DNA of 64,000 nucleotides from JBMYYR01 sp965243605 (GTDB lineage: Bacteria; Bacteroidota; Bacteroidia; Flavobacteriales; CAJXXR01): the NCBI GenBank assembly GCA_965243605.1, contig CBDEVQ010000089.1, positions 1 through 64,000 on the forward strand. Direction: 5' to 3'. Below the pieces are notes generated by a model. That model did not search any database and was not told the origin of the DNA. It worked only from the letters and a program-made list of their open reading frames with translations. Below, piece by piece: positions 61,232 through 64,000 of the stretch. Every line of letters starts with the position of its first letter. Position 1 is the first letter of the stretch. The position numbers were made by a program, and so were the translations under genes.

Positions 61232-61304
61232 GGAAAGAGAGCTGGGTTCGAACCAGCACTTCCGGAAGTGAGGTCCAGCGCCTTCCAATTAGCTACCTCT
61301 TTCC
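61232..61304 (-). tRNA. tRNA-like gene, isotype undetermined
   Basis: On the minus strand, a full T arm (GCTGG-TTCGAAC-CCAGC), matching acceptor strands (GGAAAGAG with CTCTTTCC) and a D-arm-like GCTAATTGGAAGGC are present. The anticodon arm is unusual: CTGGA-CCTCACT-TCCGG gives a 7-nt loop with C at position 33 and UCA at the anticodon, and a self-complementary ACTTCCGGAAGT follows. A spurious ORF with the typical GFEPALPEVRSSAFQLATSF translation of a tRNA runs on the plus strand. So the tRNA call is fair but the isotype and function are uncertain; it may be a degenerate or pseudo-tRNA. Confidence 0.6.
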
Positions 61305-61346
61305 TATGTTATAATAGATTGTATTATGTTTCAACAACTCTATTTA

Positions 61347-62708
61347 TTACCATTGTTCTATTTTATAATTTTTAAGCAATACGCCTACTAAAATAGGCTT
61401 TTCTTTTATTCCCTCAATAATAGGATGCATTATTCGTGCAGCCCCATCTACAGAATCTAATGGTGGAATATATCCTTTAGAGAACTGCTTTTCTCTTAAT
61501 TCCTCTTTTGCCCCTGTAGATATCCACCCTACATCTACAGCATACATATAAATACAATCTCCTTCATATGCCTTTGCTGAAGTCCGTGTTAACATATTTA
61601 ACGCAGCTTTCGTCATATTTGTATGTGGATGGTATACAGTTTTATTAAGGTAGCTAAATTGACCTTCGGATGACGTGACGTTAATAATAAAACGTTGGGG
61701 AAACTTAGATTTTTTAAGCCAAGGCGTTAATTCCTTGATTAAAAAATAAGGGGATATTTGGTTGATTAAGTTAACCTCTAATAATTCATACATCGAAATT
61801 TCTTCCAAGGTTGAATTCCAACTGGTTTTAAGTCGGTTATCAATAGGCTGCCCAAATCTATTTAATGCAAATTCTTCAAATGTTTTATTCGAAGTGATAA
61901 CTTGTGTTTCTTGAAATACAGACGTTGTGTTTGGCACCAACTTTTTATGATCAATGTTTCTTCCTATTTTTTGTTCTTCTTGCTGTACTAAAGGTGAATA
62001 ATAGGTGTCGGTATACTTTATCGTTTGTGCTGCATTATTTATTAAAATATCTAAAGATTCAAAGTTTGACTTCATATACTCTACAAAGGATTCTACAGCG
62101 CTCAAATTCCTTAAATCTAAACCATATAGAGTTAAATTATCTTTCCAATGATTAAAATCCTTTTCTTTTTCAAATTGCTCTAATGCCAATCCAGGAAATC
62201 TTGTGGTTACAATAACTATGGCACCATTTCTTAAACATTTTAAAGCGGTAGAATACCCTAATTTCACCCGTCCTCCAGTAATAACTATACGTCTACCACT
62301 TAAATCGATGGTATCAAACCTTCGGTCATAATTTTCCTGAGCACATACGGGACACATTCTACTATAGAAAGAATGCACATGTTTGTATAATGCATTACAC
62401 GCATAACAATGTCTAGGCTTATTTAAAGTCCGATCTGTATGCTGATTTTGTTTTACCCCAGAAGAATATGTTGTTTTATTATTAAGGGCTAAATTAGACA
62501 TGGTTGAATGTGCCAATGTATCTAAGTCAATCTGAATACGCTCTTGGGAATTTTTATTTCGCTTTAGTTTTTTAGCCGCTTTATGTATTTTAACAATCAA
62601 CCCAGAAAACAATTCATTATCTGGATTATTAAAAGGATCATTTTTCAATTCAGATAATACTTTTATACAAGTTTCCCATTCTTCTTTACTAAAATTATGA
62701 TTATCCAT
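61347..62708 (-). CDS. Short-chain dehydrogenase with N-terminal zinc ribbon
   Basis: 453 residues. An N-terminal helical part (1-100), then a Cys4 zinc ribbon CYACNALYKH...CPVCAQENYDRRF (about 105-130), then a Rossmann fold. The NAD(P) loop reads ITGGRVKLGYSTALKCLRNG (TGGxxKLG in place of TGxxxGIG), followed by LYGLDLRNLSAV and LDILINNAAQT (NNAA motif). INVTSSEGQF supplies the Ser, and a YHPHTNMTKAALN segment has Tyr and Lys spaced differently from the usual YxxxK. The atypical motifs suggest a noncanonical oxidoreductase. Substrate unknown. It is followed by nothing nearby; the upstream gap holds a terminator. Confidence 0.75.
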   Translation of the reverse strand: MDNHNFSKEEWETCIKVLSELKNDPFNNPDNELFSGLIVKIHKAAKKLKRNKNSQERIQIDLDTLAHSTMSNLALNNKTTYSSGVKQNQHTDRTLNKPRHCYACNALYKHVHSFYSRMCPVCAQENYDRRFDTIDLSGRRIVITGGRVKLGYSTALKCLRNGAIVIVTTRFPGLALEQFEKEKDFNHWKDNLTLYGLDLRNLSAVESFVEYMKSNFESLDILINNAAQTIKYTDTYYSPLVQQEEQKIGRNIDHKKLVPNTTSVFQETQVITSNKTFEEFALNRFGQPIDNRLKTSWNSTLEEISMYELLEVNLINQISPYFLIKELTPWLKKSKFPQRFIINVTSSEGQFSYLNKTVYHPHTNMTKAALNMLTRTSAKAYEGDCIYMYAVDVGWISTGAKEELREKQFSKGYIPPLDSVDGAARIMHPIIEGIKEKPILVGVLLKNYKIEQW

Positions 62709-62842
62709 GATCGTTTTTTAATAGGTAGATATGATTTAAAGCAAAAGATATTTTAATAGTATCCGTATTCTAAACTTAACATATTTTTATTCCTTTTCAA
62801 ATTAACGAAAACTTATTAGTTACATGATCAGAGCCCGTAATA

Positions 62843-62890
62843 AAAACAAATACCCCAATTAACGCTTAGGGTTAAAGGGGTATTTGTTTT
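62843..62890. terminator. Strong hairpin terminator
   Basis: 14-bp stem AAAACAAATACCCC (62843-62856) and GGGGTATTTGTTTT (62877-62890) with a 20-nt loop, just downstream of the leftward gene ending at 62950. Confidence 0.85.
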
Positions 62891-62949
62891 GTCATCTATT
62901 TTACATCTACATGTATTTATTTAACAAATAGAATAATATGTGAATATTC

Positions 62950-64000
62950 TTATTGTTTAATAAACTTCCCTGATGTTCTTTGGGTTCCATCATTAATTTC
63001 AAGAATATATATTCCACTATTTAAATTCGAAATATCAACATTTTTTTCTCTCGTCTTAATAATTCTATTTCCTCTAGAATCATAAATAACAACTTCCATA
63101 TGCTCTTCTAAAAGCGGTATTTCTAATACATTTCCTAAAATTGGATTAGAGATATGAGATAAAATACTCTTTAAACCATCAATTTCATACACATCAACAT
63201 TCTGATATACACATGTACTATCATCAAATATAGCAGACGCATTATAATTAATAGCTGTTGAATCTGTACATCCCCATAAGTTAGAATCTACTTGATAAGA
63301 TGTAAAACTATTAGCCGATAAAAAAACAGCACTATTATACAAATTATCTCCAATGTCAGAAATGACCATCTTTAAATGATAAGTTGAATCTGGAATTAAA
63401 GAATCGATAATTGATAAACTTTCTGTGTATCCATTAAATGGAAAAGGGATATTACCAGGTAAAGCTGGATTATTCGAATTAAAAAGCGGTGCGTTATTTT
63501 GAAAATTACTGTCTACATAAAAACAAGCCGTTGGTAAATTACTCCCAGATGGAATACCTGCATTTATTGAGTTTATACAAACCGGAATATCATTAGATCC
63601 AGGTATAACGGCTAAGTTTTTACTGTTATTGTAATACGTTCCGCTAATTCCAGGCCCAGTTAAAAAGAACCCAAAAACATCATTATACTGAGAACATGTA
63701 AAATTTTGATATTCTGTAGATGCAAAAATATACTCAAAATTAATGGCATCAAAATGTGGTTTAAAATCAAACTCAATACAAATAAAATTATTCATATTTA
63801 CAGCACCCGTTGGTTGAGATATAACGGATACTAAAGATTGAAGATAAGGATTTGTCATTGGATTTGGACCTGAAAAAGGACCTGTTACGCCTTGGTTAGC
63901 TCCAGTAACTCCCCATTCTGCTCCACCTGTTGATAAGACAATTCCTTGGGTTACGGGTAAATCAGAAAACCCTTGGAATATTCCAATGGTGGAATCATTA
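62950..64000 (-). CDS. T9SS-secreted choice-of-anchor L protein, 5' end beyond the window
   Basis: The frame stays open to 64000, upstream of the MTNPYLQSL start, with GIVLSTGGAEWGVTGANQGVTGPFSGPNP, so the start lies outside the window. A choice-of-anchor L domain spans roughly the first 210 visible residues (FEYIFASTEYQNFTCSQYNDVFGFFLTGP). A WGCTDSTAINYNASAIFDDSTCVY segment resembles the Ca-binding 'CTDxxAxNYNxxAxxDDGSC' repeat. The C-terminus is a T9SS sorting domain: PLLEEHMEVVIYDSRGNRIIK...NLNSGIYILEINDGTQRTSGKFIKQ. It is therefore a cell-surface or secreted protein of the gliding/adhesin type. Confidence 0.85.
   Translation of the reverse strand, partial: NDSTIGIFQGFSDLPVTQGIVLSTGGAEWGVTGANQGVTGPFSGPNPMTNPYLQSLVSVISQPTGAVNMNNFICIEFDFKPHFDAINFEYIFASTEYQNFTCSQYNDVFGFFLTGPGISGTYYNNSKNLAVIPGSNDIPVCINSINAGIPSGSNLPTACFYVDSNFQNNAPLFNSNNPALPGNIPFPFNGYTESLSIIDSLIPDSTYHLKMVISDIGDNLYNSAVFLSANSFTSYQVDSNLWGCTDSTAINYNASAIFDDSTCVYQNVDVYEIDGLKSILSHISNPILGNVLEIPLLEEHMEVVIYDSRGNRIIKTREKNVDISNLNSGIYILEINDGTQRTSGKFIKQ

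Noticed and set aside
61181..61375. Plus-strand ORF with GFEPALPEVRSSAFQLATSF
   Set aside because: It is the typical spurious translation of a tRNA-like sequence on the other strand.
1..64000. CRISPR arrays or retron/DGR elements
   Set aside because: No regularly spaced short repeats, reverse transcriptase or template/variable repeat pair was seen.

Overview
The window looks like a low-GC marine Bacteroidota (Flavobacteriia-type) chromosome. The signs are a C-terminal gliding/T9SS-style sorting domain with choice-of-anchor L module at the right edge, several SusC-era style TonB/carboxypeptidase-regulatory features, many lipoproteins with short Bacteroidota lipoboxes, and giant secreted YD/RHS-repeat proteins with DUF6443-type organisation. 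No rRNA, CRISPR array or intact IS transposase was seen.

Region 1 (about 0.2-31.7 kb) reads as a composite mobilizable element inserted into or next to an RHS locus. It starts beside a broken RHS C-terminal tip (1-218). It then carries a tyrosine-recombinase pair, a primase/helicase-family protein that lacks a Walker A motif, two DUF2958 proteins, a MobP-like relaxase with a MobC-like partner, a soluble VirD4/TraG coupling ATPase preceded by a 49-residue membrane peptide, a lipoprotein and a four-helix membrane protein. Cargo follows: AT-rich unknown genes and a two-gene SF2 helicase plus putative nuclease operon (11.5-15.6 kb) that resembles an anti-phage or restriction module. A second maintenance module has a RuvC-fold/XRE pair, a replication-initiator-like winged-helix protein, a tiny ORF, a large serine recombinase, a D12-class adenine methylase, a second VirD4/HerA-like ATPase, a HpaA-like lipoprotein and an XRE regulator. 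An ATATAG-GACC/GGTC-type motif recurs upstream of genes in both halves and ties them together. The element ends with a 2021-residue SpvB/FG-GAP/RHS protein containing a perfect 645-bp tandem duplication, followed by three small membrane proteins that could be immunity genes. No T4SS channel genes are visible, so transfer would need a helper.

Region 2 (31.8-50.6 kb) is one long leftward operon that looks like a native secreted RHS system. In order of transcription it has two secreted proteins, a Skp/OmpH-like periplasmic chaperone, a lipoprotein, a 2192-residue TcB/SpvB-like shell protein, a small secreted protein, a 2857-residue RHS/DUF6443 protein with a degenerate metzincin-like C-terminal tip, and an 11-nt-downstream lipoprotein that is a candidate immunity factor. 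The 5'-truncated RHS tip at the left edge and a 19-bp direct repeat shared with the intact RHS gene suggest tip replacement across the mobile element.

Region 3 (50.9-53.7 kb) holds small unknown genes with a partial tandem duplication. Region 4 (53.7-58.7 kb) is a zinc-homeostasis cluster: a Fur/Zur-family repressor divergent from merC-like and folE genes, a lipoprotein and a frameshifted TonB receptor, with a shared 15-bp palindrome in both promoter regions. Region 5 (59-64 kb) has an unusual repeat-rich protein, an atypical tRNA-like gene, a zinc-ribbon SDR protein and the 3' end of a T9SS cargo protein.
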